DNA from: Atkinsonella hypoxylon
Taxonomy: Eukaryota; Ascomycota; Sordariomycetes; Hypocreales; Clavicipitaceae
Assembly (NCBI GenBank): GCA_000729835.1
Contig: JFHB01000133.1
Span: forward strand, 18,330 to 82,329
Direction: 5' to 3'
DNA: 64,000 nt
Shown: piece after piece, positions 32,823 through 43,834 of the stretch
Layout of the letters: every line of letters begins with the position of its first letter
Numbering within the stretch: position 1 is the first letter of the stretch
The notes under the pieces: generated by a model
Seen by the model: the letters and a program-made list of their open reading frames with translations, nothing else
Databases searched by the model: none
What the model was told of the DNA's origin: nothing
Program-made: the position numbers and the translations under genes

Positions 32823-34378
32823 TAAAAAAAAAGCATAGCGGTCCTGCTTGAAATCGGGAAACCCAGTTGTTGCCCAACGGACATGGCCCGGCTGGCAAGC
32901 ATCATGTGGGTTGCCATGTTGTCAGCAGGAAGCGCAGCAGCGTGCCAAGGCAAGTTGAAACAACCTGGGGAAATGCTGGGGAAGCCACCGGAGACATGTC
33001 TAGACCGGACAATGAAGACGACTTGCCGAGCTGCAAACTTGACAAGCGGACGTAGTAGGTCTAGGCAGACGAGGGCAGACGAGGACGTTCGGTGTGTTAA
33101 CGAGATATAGTACGCTGCCATCTCGCACTCAGCGTTGCATTCGAATCCATCAATTATCCAGTTGGCATTGTCGACACAGCGCCGCCATGAGTTCTCGCCT
33201 TGTTGCGACGATATATCTCTCTCATTGGCAATCAACCGGACGCACTACTCTAGAATACCTCACTCTTGTCAAATGACAACTGATGACTGGGTACTGGGTG
33301 CTGCAGGGCAAATGGCCGCGGCAAGAGAAGAACGGCCATCCATCCATCGTATTGCGTGCCTTGCTGCAGAGTCAAACCAGTTTCACCTCCCCATTCAGCC
33401 TGATGCCTCATGTGCCCCGGAAAGACTCTCAAGACACTTGATGAGCACATGACGCATGTGCAATATAACCCTGGTCGGACAGACAAATTGCATTGGGCCC
33501 GTCATGCACGAGTTTTCCTGACTTTTTCAATCAAAACTTGGCTTCTTTTCTTTGTACCCCCTGATTCCCTGTTACCGAGCCGGTGGGCGGCAGTCTCCTG
33601 GACCACAGGGCTGCGAGAACCGGAGCGTTGGGAACTGTAGCTTCGCTTACACTGTCCTGTAACCGGATTGTGAATGTGCTAGAAGTGGACACGGTAACTT
33701 GGTGGATCAGGGCTGGTGGTGTTGAAGAAGACGAGGAGGGACATGGTGCGTTTGTGAACGTTGGTCAGGAGAAACAAAAGCAGCTTTTAGTCCTAAAGAC
33801 TGAAGTGAACCTTTGCGGCCACCTCGAAGACAGCTGTGCAGACAAGGAATGACAAAGCGTTCACTCATGCACGCTTCTTCAGCGGACATAACCTCAGAAG
33901 CCTTTGGCGCATCCCTTTTGCATGTAAATGCACCCGTTCTTCGTTGGACATAGATCATCAACGCCTGCAATCCTCCTTAATATTGACGGCCCTGCGCCAA
34001 ATCATCATCTGACTGTGCCAAATCGCGTACAGAAATGTCTATCAACAATTCTTACCTGTCTGGCGAAGCCTTCACAATGCTTACTACCTGATTGAGATAC
34101 CTCACGTCATCAAGGCCTCATTCACTATATCATAACGCATGCCACCCCCCACCAATGAACGTGGAACATATCACAATGGATCTGAGACCATGCAACCATT
34201 TTATTTTTGCCCCATTGCTAATCGACCGGCCTCTATGTTCCAAGTTCGAGCGTCGACGTCCATTTCGTCGACTCGTAGTGCAGGCACGCAAACCATGTTT
34301 CCCCGGTACACCAGACCGAAAAGCAAATCCGTAACGTCTACCTCATCCCCGACTCGCAAACCAGAAAAAAAGTTGCGC

Positions 34379-35209
34379 TTATACCTCGGCAATTTCCCTC
34401 AATCGTCGCAAAGTTGATCGCATGGCAGCGGCAGCAGGGGTGCTATGAAGAGACAATATTAGTAGCCGTTGGGAAGGAGAATTCCATGTCCGAAAAAAAG
34501 CCCTGTTCACTGCTTCCCTGGGGTAGATGCTGCTGCAGCTGGACTACTTGGCGACATCGTGGGGGATTTGTGAATAGCGCGTTTTCTTCGAGGAATCGGT
34601 ATTGAACATACGCAACGACGTAGGCACCACCAGCAATGGTGCGTTTGCAAGACTTGCAGGTCCAGATGCCGGTAGAGTGACGGCGAACATTGACCTTTCC
34701 GCAGAAGGTGCAGGTGTACTTGGCGTGCTGCGTGATTTCCATCTTCTTCACCTGCTTTCGCAGGGAAGCACCATAACTGTGCGACTCTCATTAGTTTTGC
34801 TTTCTTCTCAATGAGTCGTTGGGTTTCAATCGATGACACGTCGGCAGGGTAGGACGTTCATTTGTGCGCGCTGACCCTGGCTCGATGTGCAAAGTAGATG
34901 GGTGCTTCATTCGGCGACAGTGCATTTTTGCTATGCCGCAAGCTCAGCGAGACCTGACACCTCCCAAAAATTCCCAAATACATTCCCAGATACTTCTCTC
35001 ACAAAGCCAGGGCCAGGGTTGTCGTCAAATCGAGATTCGAGCGTATCGTTGTTTGCATTGGTGTTCGGAAAGCGGTGTAAATTTCACTGCAGACTTACCG
35101 GGTACCGTATTTACCGCTGCAACAGACGTTAGCATATCGACATGTCTCATATTATGTTGTTTCAACAGTATACATACGTGACGCCGACCTTCTTCGTACG
35201 CTTGGTCAT
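34379..35209 (-). CDS. rpl43: 60S ribosomal protein eL43 (L37a)
   Basis: Splice sites give four exons: 35209-35178, 35116-35099, 34776-34612 and 34442-34379. The introns are 61, 322 and 169 nt. The product is 92 aa, the exact family length. It reads MTKRTKKVGVT, GKYGTRYGASLRKQVKKMEI, a zinc ribbon CTFCGKVNVRRHSTGIWTCK with SCKR after it, and the end PAAAAMRSTLRRLREIAEV. The four cysteines of the zinc ribbon are present. Exon 2 is only 18 nt long, and all three junctions split codons, so the exons look unrelated until joined. The last intron has a perfect ACTAAT branch and a TAG acceptor. Intron-rich ribosomal protein genes are normal in this group of fungi. eL43 sits on the 60S subunit surface near the E site. 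Confidence 0.95.
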
Positions 35210-35979
35210 CTTAATTAATTTGTCGTTTTGGTGGAGGGGGGGGAAGGGGGGAAGCACGACAAGTGACGGGCGGGAGATGGTTGAATGCTCGACTTCGGTT
35301 ACAGGTGCGCTACCAAAATGTGGTGGAGTTGTGATCTTCCTTAGGGCAAGCACGTGAGCCCACTGATCCAAGCGAAATAGCACAACGGCCTGCAGGTGGA
35401 ATTTTTGTATTTGCCCCACTTTTCAAATCAGACTAGCGCTTTGGGGAGCAAGACCACATGACTCATCACGTGATAATACAATTGAGACTAGTTACGGAGT
35501 ACTCAGACCAGGAAACCGTCAGTTTGATTGAATCCATGCTTTACGCCACATTGACAAAATCAAACTGATCGGTTATTGCATTTGTTCAATATAACTGAAC
35601 CAGTTGCCTAGTGGTGTAGAATTTAATGCATCTGATTTCTGTGCGTCCTAGACTTACATTTACAACCATGGGAGCTTTTGAAAGATAAAAAATTAAGATA
35701 ATGGAACGGCTACAGAATCAGTACATCTTCAGGTCTGGCCAGGATAGGGCTTTTATATTCATGTCGTGGGTGATGTTCTCTGCACCATCTTGCCCAGCCG
35801 CGTCGACTGGCAATCCCGATACCGGATCGGTGGAATGAGGTTGCTTGGATGTGGTGACGTTATCAGATAGCTCAGTAGCTCCCTCACGTCTGCTGCCCAC
35901 GCCACTTCTTCCACAAACTGCTGCAAGCCACCAGACTTGTCCTTGCCAGATAAGTAGCTGCTGCGGTGACAACAACAAC
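35210..35979. other. Divergent promoter region of eL43 and the SDH-like gene
   Basis: I see no gene. One TACGGAGTACTC word lies at 35493-35504, and the rest is A/T-richer mixed sequence. Confidence 0.55.
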
Positions 35980-37536
35980 ATGGCTATCAAACAGCATGGC
36001 CGGCAATATGACTTGATTCTTTTTGGAGCTACGGGTAACATTTTCCTTCAAACCCCCCCTTCCAAGCACCGGTCTGAACACTTTACACTAATAGCTGTGC
36101 TCCCAGGATATACTGGCCAATTGACTTCGGAGCATATTGCCACGCACCTGCCCACCAACCTGAAATGGGCTGTCGCAGGGCGTTCAGAGTCAAAGCTTCA
36201 AGCCGTGGTCGAAGAGTGCCAAAGGCTGAATCCCGATAGAGTGCCCCCGAGTACGTTTGCTTTGCCTGATCACTCACTGGTCCACGAGCTGTGCATCTGC
36301 TATGCATATCGGGGAATAGCTGCTGACCCTCCCGTTCAGGCATCGAGCTGTCCAATATAAATGATGAGACCCAGCTAAAATCACTTGTTGAAAAAGCATT
36401 TGTTGTCATCACCACTGTTGGACCATACTGTATCTACGGCGAACCCATTTTTAAACTATGTGCTGAAACGGGAACCCACTATCTCGACTGCACCGGCGAG
36501 GTTCCATGGGTCGCACGCATGATCAAGAAGTATGAGGGTACGGCTAAGAAGACGGGTGCTATCATGCTTCCTCAGACTGGCATTGAGTCCGCGCCTGCCG
36601 ATCTGGTGACATGGTCTATGGCCCAGCACCTGCGCAGAGAACTGGATGCTCCGACCAAGGACGCCATTGTCACGATTCATAAAGTCAAGTATGTCGCAAC
36701 TTTTCCTCAACAAGAAATGCCTGTATTCTCCGTCTAAAACCGAGCAGATCCAAGCCTTCTGGAGGCACCCTGGCCACCGTTCTGGTCTTCTTTGAACACA
36801 TTCCCTTGAAAGAGGCACTCGCAGTTATGAAGCCGTATGCGTTGTCCCCGATCCCGCACACCTCAGGAGCCAGGCCACGACAATCCTGGCTGCAGGCAAT
36901 CTTGGGCGTAACCTCGCTGCCTAACTTGGGCCTCGTGACAACTTCCATTGCAGGCACAACCGATCGAGCTGTTGTTACAAGGACATGGGGTCTCTTACAC
37001 GAGATTTCCAGCCGCGAAAGTGAGTTTTACGGACCAAGATTCACATGGGTTGAATATTACAAAGTACAAAACTGGTTGTATGGCATCGCTGTGCATTTTG
37101 CTCTAGCCATCGGCGGCATGCTACTGGTGTTTGTCCCGCCGGTAAGGAGTCTGGTGAGAAGATTTGTCTACCAGCCCGGAGAGGGCGTCAGCAGAGAGGA
37201 CATGGCCAAGGAAGAAATCGAGTATCGTGGCACAGCGACTCCAGATTTAGACAGCAATCCAGCTGGAAAGCAGGTGTTTTGTCGTGCTTGGTTCAACGGA
37301 AGCATGTACAGCCGTAAGTGTGATGATGATGATGCAGCGTGAAGGAGGGAGTTCGAAGAGATGCTGACAGATGGCTAGTCACGGGCGTGTTCCTCGCACA
37401 GGGTGCTTTGACCATTCTGGAGGACGATTTGGCCCTGGAGGGCGGTTCATATACGCCGGCGTGCTTGGGACAAAGCTATATTGATCGTCTGGACGACGCA
37501 GGATTCAAGATTCATGTCAAGACCGTTGAGGGCTGA
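35980..37536 (+). CDS. Saccharopine-dehydrogenase-like oxidoreductase (SCCPDH family)
   Basis: There are five exons: 35980-36034, 36107-36250, 36340-36688, 36748-37313 and 37379-37536. The introns are 72, 89, 59 and 65 nt. The product is 423 aa. Residues 12-23 (LILFGATGYTGQ) are the N-terminal Rossmann nucleotide-binding loop, split by the first intron. YCIYGEPIFKLCAETGTHY and LDCTGEVPWVARMI follow, with PQTGIESAPADL, all typical of the SCCPDH/trans-acting enoyl-reductase branch. A hydrophobic segment lies in the C-terminal half (IAVHFALAIGGMLLVFVPPV), which suggests membrane or lipid-droplet contact. It is not the lysine-pathway enzyme itself, and the substrate is unknown. It converges on the PaiB-like gene with 169 bp between the stop codons. 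Confidence 0.87.
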
Positions 37537-37705
37537 AGTGGTGTTACGTTCTGAGGCGTGTTGAATGGTTTTTTTTTTATTGCAATTCCACATTTATTGT
37601 ATGAACATGTCGGACTCAACCTGGCGGCGTCTACTAGCATGTAAATTACACAGAAAACGACAATTGACAAACTGTAGGCATCGTGTGTCTGATGTTGCAA
37701 TAGAA

Positions 37706-38476
37706 TTACCGCTTCGCCGCCTGCCTCATTTGACTCCTTTCCTGCACAACAGCTGACACCGCTGTCCCCAGCTCTGTATTCAAGCTGGCGAACCCCTCCA
37801 CAACTCCATCGCGATCACCTTTGCTCATCTCCTGACTCATCTTAAACTTGCCCTCCAGCTTGGTAATTTCAATCTCTATACCAATAATGTTCTTCTTCAG
37901 AATATCAGTATACCCCTTCGGCGCGTCCGTCACGCTCCACTGTTCAGGCCGTCCATTCTTCCCCGTATAATCCATAATGGACGTCTCAGCATGATTCGTC
38001 AAATCGGTGATCTGACGGCCGAGAAACTCGGATGTCTCGTCCGACTTGGAGTCATAGTAGATCTTGGCTCTACCGTACACCTGGGCCGCAGCGTAGTTCC
38101 AGGTGGGCACGACTTTTCCCGTGGAGGGCTTGGTTTCCGTGTAGAACTTGGGCGTGACGTAGTGTGCCGGTGCGGCTGTGAAGAGAACCATGACTTCTTG
38201 TGGGAGGACGTTGTCCGTGTTGTCGCCGCGGGAAGTGACTGATTCAATCATAGTTTTGCAGTGGGGGTTTTGACGGGCGAGATGGCCTCGAAGAACACCC
38301 AGTTCGGATTCGCTCGACTCATCCTTGATGTCGAGGATCCATGGGAGATGAGTTGCCTGGATGAGAGGATGGGTGTCCGAGGGGATGGCGGTTGTGAGGA
38401 CACCGAGCGGGTACGTGCGGATGAGGTCTCTGAGGATGGGGAGTCTTGATTCAACGTGGTCTGCTCGTAGATACAT
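37706..38476 (-). CDS. PaiB-type FMN-binding protein
   Basis: A single-exon gene of 256 aa starting MYLRADHVESRLPIL. It has the PaiB landmarks: an N-terminal FMN-binding split barrel, FTAAPAHYVTPKFY and VVPTWNYAAAQVYGRAKIYY, with a C-terminal helical part (IGIEIEITKLEGKFKMSQ). In Bacillus PaiB is a negative regulator of sporulation and protease genes. In fungi members are common, and some sit in or near metabolic clusters. A flavin-dependent enzymatic or regulatory role is a family-level inference. Many fungal copies are thought to be of bacterial origin, but nothing in the base composition here looks foreign to me. Confidence 0.85.
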   Translation of the reverse strand: MYLRADHVESRLPILRDLIRTYPLGVLTTAIPSDTHPLIQATHLPWILDIKDESSESELGVLRGHLARQNPHCKTMIESVTSRGDNTDNVLPQEVMVLFTAAPAHYVTPKFYTETKPSTGKVVPTWNYAAAQVYGRAKIYYDSKSDETSEFLGRQITDLTNHAETSIMDYTGKNGRPEQWSVTDAPKGYTDILKKNIIGIEIEITKLEGKFKMSQEMSKGDRDGVVEGFASLNTELGTAVSAVVQERSQMRQAAKR

Positions 38477-39465
38477 CTTGACGAGCTATTCGTACTCTGT
38501 TTGTCACGACGGGCTTAGGCAGGGAAGCGTCGGTGTGAGGTTAGGTCACGGTTCGGATGAACCTTCGGATGAGAGGATTTATGGCCGCGTGATATTTCGG
38601 TGGCACTTTGAAAACTGCTAAAGCTGTTCGTTCTTGGCGAAATCGAAAGACCGAGGTCAGAAGCCTTGGCATGATTTGGTGTGACGGCCGCATTAGCAGT
38701 TAGCAGATAGATGCTTTGGTCTCCATGGCTAGTTTCGTTGCACAGGGAATCATGGTCAAAATACAAGACGGGCCTGAATAAGGTACTATGTGATGTATGA
38801 CTGCATGACTCTGGACTTTGCGGTCAAGCTTGGGTTTTGGTTTGTGTGGGAACTTGCATAGAATACTAGTTAGGTAGAATTCCAGATGTCAGATGTCAGA
38901 TGTTAGATGTTTGATGTTAGACACCACGAACAACGGGGCCTATCAGGGTGGGACTGGGACAGGATAATTGGCACCTAGGGACTGTTTTATTTGAGACCAA
39001 CCCACAGCTAGAAAGGTGGGGCCACATCGGACGACTGGCTCACAGCAACTCTTGCAGAGCACGCAGGCTGCACCCAGACGGAGCTGCCCCGCTAAACTTC
39101 CGCGCGTGGCCAAATCGGCTTAAAAACCTTGACCAAACTGCCGTCATCACTTTACTCGTCTGGGAGTCGTCGACCGACTTTCCAGGTACATGCACATCCA
39201 AAGACTCTTCAGACGGGAACCTGGATTTCGCCAATTTTCTTTTTACTCCATTCATGCGCTGACTGTAAAGCCACCAGACTGTCTCTCGAGCTTTGCTATG
39301 CCGCGCCGTCTCGTCACCCATTCATAGCCCATCCCCATCCCGGCCGTGCGACGAAAAGCTGAGCAAGCAACCCCCAGCCACGGGCGGTAAAGTTGCCTCC
39401 AATTCAATCGCGACAATTACATTTCGGCTTCCCTTTGAGGAAACCAGCTGCTGTCCTTCTTCGCC
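38477..39465. other. Divergent promoter region of the PaiB-like and RMD1-like genes
   Basis: I see no gene. It contains a short period-7 repeat of AGATGTC type at 38883-38919. Confidence 0.5.
38883..38919. repeat. Imperfect (AGATGTC/AGATGTT)n repeat
   Basis: About five diverged units of 7 bp. Confidence 0.85.
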
Positions 39466-41158
39466 ATGGAGCCTCCAGTCATCGGCGAAAACACGCCTTT
39501 GCTCCCCTCAAGCCCCAATGCCGCCGAGTCCCGGCCGCGAACAACAAGAACCGTCACTTTCAGTGCCGACCCCGTCACAAGGACATTCGAGCCCGAGTCC
39601 TCCCCGTCACGAAGTAGCCATGCTTCCAATGCCGGCCTACCAGCCGGTGCGAACCGGATCGACCCCCCCGTGCTTACAGCATTGAACAACAAGCTCAAAA
39701 GACGAAATAGCCACAGCAACGTGCCATCCCTCATCCAGCCCCATCTGGGACCCAAGATCGGACCGCAGCGGAGCACGAAAAAGACGGAAAAGCTCAAGTT
39801 GCTGCCTAACCCGGACATCGAGGATGGCGAGGACGAAGAAAGCGGCCGGGACGTCTATTCGCAGTACACCAGGATCAAGGATCCGACCGCGCGGAGGGAT
39901 GCTGCCCGGCTGGGCAAGGGAGATCGCGATCGCTTGCCGCGAGTGACGGCCTACTGCACCGCAGACAAGTATCAGATGGATTCGCTGATGCGCTTCCTCA
40001 AGGGGCGGGGCAAGACGCGCGGGGCGAACCCCAAGATGATTGACGAGTGCATCTACACGCCGTATTCATACATCAAGCCGAGCAGGATACAGCATGACCC
40101 CGTGAGGAAGTACGAGCGCCGCCACTCCACCGGCAGTGAGACGATGGACGAGGAAGCCCGTCGCCACCAGATCCTGTCGCTGGAAAACGAGCAGCGCGAT
40201 TCGGAATATGGGGATGGGTTTCCCGCGGGCGACGGGGCCAACGCGCTTCATTTGGGCACCGAGGACCTCTTGGGACCCAGCGTCACGGTGGACGCACCGG
40301 CAGCAGAGAACGTGTTGGACTTTGACACCCAGGTTCATACGCCAGAAGTCTTTCTCTTCGACTACGGCGTCGTAGTCATATGGGGTATGACGGAATCGCA
40401 AGAGGCCAAGTTCCTCAAGGAGATTGCCAAGTTTGAGCTGGAGAAGCTGGCGCCGGACGACGTAGAGAGGGAGCTCTTCAATTTCTACTACACGCGCGAA
40501 TACCAAGCTCGTATCTACAACGACTTCATCACCCTGCGCGACAAAAACAACTACATGATCAAGCTCGCCATATCCCACGCCCTAGCGCAGAGCGTCAAGG
40601 TATCTCCATCTCCCCTTCCCCCCTCCACCCACATCTTCCGTTCAGACCATTCCTATACTCACCCCCAGCAACCAGACCTCCCTGTACGAAGAACTCATCG
40701 CCACAACCGTCGACACCTGCAAAGACATCCCCGCCCACATCGCCCTCACGGGCAAAATCAACCTGCCTCGGAAGCAAATCAACATGCAAATAGGCGACCT
40801 CTTCATCCTCCGCATAGCCATCCACCTCAACGGCTCCGTCCTCGACACCCCCGAGCTCTTCTGGGTTGAGCCCCAGCTCGAACCGGTCTACCAGGCCGTC
40901 CGGAGCTATCTGGAGATGGACCAGCGCGTAGGCCTCCTGAACGACCGGCTTGCCGTCATTGCAGATTTACTAGCTGTGCTGAAAGACCAGTTGAGTCATG
41001 GCCATGGCGAGAAGCTCGAATGGATCGGTACGTCTCAACGCACTTCTTTATCCTAGCCGATGTGATAATAACATGTTTTAGTCATTGTGCTGATTGCCAT
41101 GGAGATTGTCGTCGCGTGTATCAATATTGCGGTAGATCTATGGGCCGGCGAGATATGA
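39466..41158 (+). CDS. rmd1: RMD1/DUF155-family membrane protein
   Basis: There are three exons: 39466-40599, 40676-41027 and 41082-41158. The introns are 76 and 54 nt. The product is 520 aa. A disordered N-terminal third rich in Ser, Pro and Arg precedes the DUF155 core. The core starts around RVTAYCTADKYQMDSLMRFL and includes VFLFDYGVVVIWGMTESQE, then NFYYTREYQARIYNDFITLR. Exon 2 gives the helical part with INLPRKQINMQIGDLFILR. The 77-nt last exon encodes a single C-terminal membrane helix (VIVLIAMEIVVACINIAVDL). Yeast Rmd1 and Rmd8 are needed for sporulation-related processes, and animal RMND1 supports mitochondrial translation. The domain is shared but the exact role here is not known. 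The cytosolic Rmd1/Rmd8 branch fits better than RMND1 because no mitochondrial presequence is visible. Confidence 0.85.
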
Positions 41159-41531
41159 GGCTGTGCGTGATTTGAAGGGGGAAGGGGGGCATTCTTGCGC
41201 CTTTTTTCCTTTTTACCTTTTTCCTTCTTTTTTTTTTTGGTAATTATATCTGGTGGCTTAGCGGCTTAAAATTGGCATCTGGGCGTTATGGGTTGGTTTG
41301 GGGAAAATATGGACATTGTGGGACATCTACGAGTATGTATAGAACTATATCTACGTGGATAGCATAAATTGTCAGCATGAGGTTTTCCGTTGGGTGCAGA
41401 GTGAAACGCCTCGCTCATCATAGGTTGCGGGAACTATTGACCACGACACAAAGTATTTAAAACAACTGACTACTTGCATTACTAACTTTTGCCCTCGTGT
41501 CTTTGTGATACATGTGCTGCTCAATAGAATC
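41159..41531. other. Convergent 3' flanks of rmd1-like and Nhp10-like genes
   Basis: 373 bp lie between the stop codons. I see only T-rich runs at about 41205-41240. Confidence 0.5.
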
Positions 41532-42542
41532 CTAGTCATCCCCGTCCTTATCCATCTGCGTCTCTCCATCATGATCTTGATCACCGTCCTCGGTATCATA
41601 ATTCGTCATCTCAACGTCGTCATCTTGCGTCTCCGTCTTGTCACCCTTGCCCTCCTTCTCGGGTGTGTCATCGTCGGCAGCTTCCTTGTCCCTCTCTTTA
41701 TCCTCGTCCTTTCTGGCGAGCTCCTCGAACTTGACTTGGAATTCCTCCCTTTCGACCGCGGGGAGGTCCTCCCAGGCGTGGGCTAATTCCTCGTCGACGT
41801 CGGCATCGCCGTCTTCGTCCTTGGCCTTGTCCTCGAGAGCGGCCCGTGCTTCTGCGCAGTATAACTCGAAGGCGCTTCTAGGCCTCTTGGAGGAGTTTCT
41901 AACGCCGTTGGTCGGGGTCCCGTTAAGGGGCTCGCCTTTAGCTTGAGATTCTGACGGCGATGCAGGTCCTTTGAAGGAGTTGCTGGGCGTGATTTTAGAG
42001 TCGAGGTCTAGAATGGCTGACTTTCTGTGTCCTCGTTTGATGCGCAGGGGCTTGTCCTTGGGCTGCGAGCATGGTTAGTAGACCATGCTTGGTGAAGATG
42101 CAGGGTAACGGCCAGCATTTGCGCAGATTCGGAAGTGCTTCCTGCGAATCTGGTGTGATGAGGCTTCTCGTTGCTGAGGCAGTGCAATGAATGTAATGTG
42201 ATGTGGTGCTAGAGCCTGTCCTGTCACTGAGGCGCGTCGTGTGCTTACCGTTGGTGGTGGGCTCGGGCTGCCCTCGGAATCCTCGACATTAGTACTCGTT
42301 CGCTTGGAGAGCTGCTCTAGCAGGAAGGCCCTCTCTATTCTGAGCTTCTCGACCTGTCGCTTGATTCTGGCGAGGCGCAACCTAGCGGCGTCATTGGCGT
42401 CCTCGACCTCGTTCGTCCGGTTCTTCAGTTGCACGCATTTGCGACGATATGCCTCTTCGACGGAAGGGGGGAGCGACGGGGGAACAGCTGGAGCAGGAGT
42501 CGCAGTAGCGTCAATGTCAGAGAACTTTCGTTTAGGAGGCAT
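41532..42542 (-). CDS. HMG-box protein, probably an INO80-complex Nhp10-like subunit
   Basis: There are two exons, 42542-42249 and 42062-41532. The 186-nt intron ends in a CTAAC branch and CAG. The product is 274 aa. It begins MPPKRKFSDIDATATP. A coiled coil follows (SVEEAYRRKCVQLKNRTNEV and LARIKRQVEKLRIERAFLLE), then SPSPPPTPKDKPLRIKRGHR, an HMG-box-like segment (KRPRSAFELYCAEARAALED, HAWEDLPAVEREEFQVKF) and a very acidic tail. Coiled coil plus a single HMG box plus an acidic tail resembles the Nhp10 subunit of the fungal INO80 remodeller, but the Iec3-type subunit is an alternative I cannot exclude. The complex assignment is an inference; the nuclear, DNA-associated nature is well supported by composition. 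Confidence 0.6.
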
Positions 42543-42966
42543 GGCTGGAATTGGCCCAAGGCGCAGACGAAGCCGATTTTGCTAGATGGACGGGGACGGG
42601 ATGGAAGTTTGCGCGCAGGACCGTACGATTCGTGGTTGCAGGACGTGACGGCGCAGGACAATGAATGGGGAAGCGAAACGTAAAAGTGAGAAGAAAGCTG
42701 GGAAGCTGTCGCGCAGGCACAGGCAATGCGCGACACCGAAAGCTATGGGAGGGAGGTATGCAGGCTGGGAAAAGCTGGGCCAGAGCAAAGACAGACAAGA
42801 CAAACAAGACAGGTGCAAGTCAGGCACGCAAGGGAGACTGGGAGGGGGGTGCTTACAAGATGGCGGCGCCATTTTGAACGATGGCACGGGCTGTCGAGTT
42901 GACGAGAAGGGTCCAGTCCAGTCCAGTCCTATTGTTGCGGTTTATAGCTTTGAGCAGTTGTGGCTT

Positions 42967-43011
42967 GGGAGGGAGAGAGGGGGGGAAGGGGGGGGGAGGG
43001 GGGGGGAGAGG
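42967..43011 (+). repeat. G-run tract with possible quadruplex potential
   Basis: Five or more runs of three to ten G separated by one or two A bases on the plus strand. Confidence 0.9.
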
Positions 43012-43103
43012 ATTGCTGGCGAGGGAGCAATCGATTGAGGTGCAAGTATCGAGAGGGTGTCGAATTGAGGAACTTGGGGATGGGGCAGGCTCATGTACGT
43101 ATA

Positions 43104-43126
43104 GTATCGTATCGTATCGTATCGTA
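43104..43126. repeat. (ATCGT)n microsatellite
   Basis: About four and a half 5-bp units flanked by ATAGT variants. Confidence 0.9.
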
Positions 43127-43252
43127 TAGTATAAATGACTTGGCCGATTTTCCAGGACGGATGCTAGATAGGATCAATGACAATGACGGCCTCGGTCGGG
43201 AAGAGGGAGCGAGCGGAAGACGGTCGTGGGAGGCGTAGAAGGGTGGAAAGTA

Positions 43253-43287
43253 AGAAGACGAAGACGAAGACGAAGACGAAGACGAAG
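43253..43287. repeat. (GAAGAC)n microsatellite
   Basis: About six 6-bp units. Confidence 0.92.
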
Positions 43288-43740
43288 AGGGAAGAGGGAG
43301 GAAGCGGCAGATGGGCACCTTGACCGATCTCGTGGTGTCTGGTCCGGTGCTTCTTTGTCTGGTCCTTAATAATTGAGGCGTCTGGTACTCCCTATCCCCT
43401 CCATGCCCCTAATAATAATCACCGGCAGGCATCATGATTCACAAGATTGAACAGTGCAAGCTGCTTACGGCACTCGGCAAGGCTAGCATAATGTTTTCCT
43501 TGTCAAGTACTCTGTACCCACGTCCTCACCAAGCATAGCAGAAACAAACAGCTGAGGTAGACAGTACTCCTGCTGTACCTGGGTAGCTGGCAGGTACCAG
43601 GTACCTAAGGTAGTATTCAATGGTAGCCCAGCGTGATTGGTTCCCAGCTCCCAAGGCTGCCCTGCCCATACAGCCACAACAGATACGAGCAGCCAAATCT
43701 CAACCCTCCGACTCTGACCTCCATCACCACATCCAACCCC

Positions 43741-43782
43741 CATCGCCATCGCCATCGCCATCGCCATTCCCATCCCCATCGC
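43741..43782. repeat. (CATCGC)n microsatellite just upstream of cct8
   Basis: Four perfect and three diverged 6-bp units end about 50 bp before the cct8 start codon, so they probably lie in its leader or core promoter. Confidence 0.9.
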
Positions 43783-43834
43783 GTGCCCGGACGTGAGTCT
43801 CTGCAGCCTTGCCCAGTCTCACAGTCCCGCCGCA

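Larger units (their letters stand above)
31453..34378. other. 2.9-kb gene-poor stretch upstream of the RING-PHD gene
   Basis: I see no gene. The part nearest the RING-PHD start is dominated by simple repeats (31.6-31.7, 31.9, 32.34, 32.57 and 32.76 kb). The 20-bp palindrome lies at 32461-32480. The part at 33.0-34.3 kb has mixed sequence with only short frames that I do not recognise. Confidence 0.5.
42543..43834. other. 1.3-kb divergent promoter region of Nhp10-like and cct8 genes
   Basis: I see no gene. It carries a dense series of simple sequences: a G-rich tract, (ATCGT)n, (GACGAA)n and (CATCGC)n, plus a GGTACCAGGTACC word at about 43593-43605. Confidence 0.55.
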
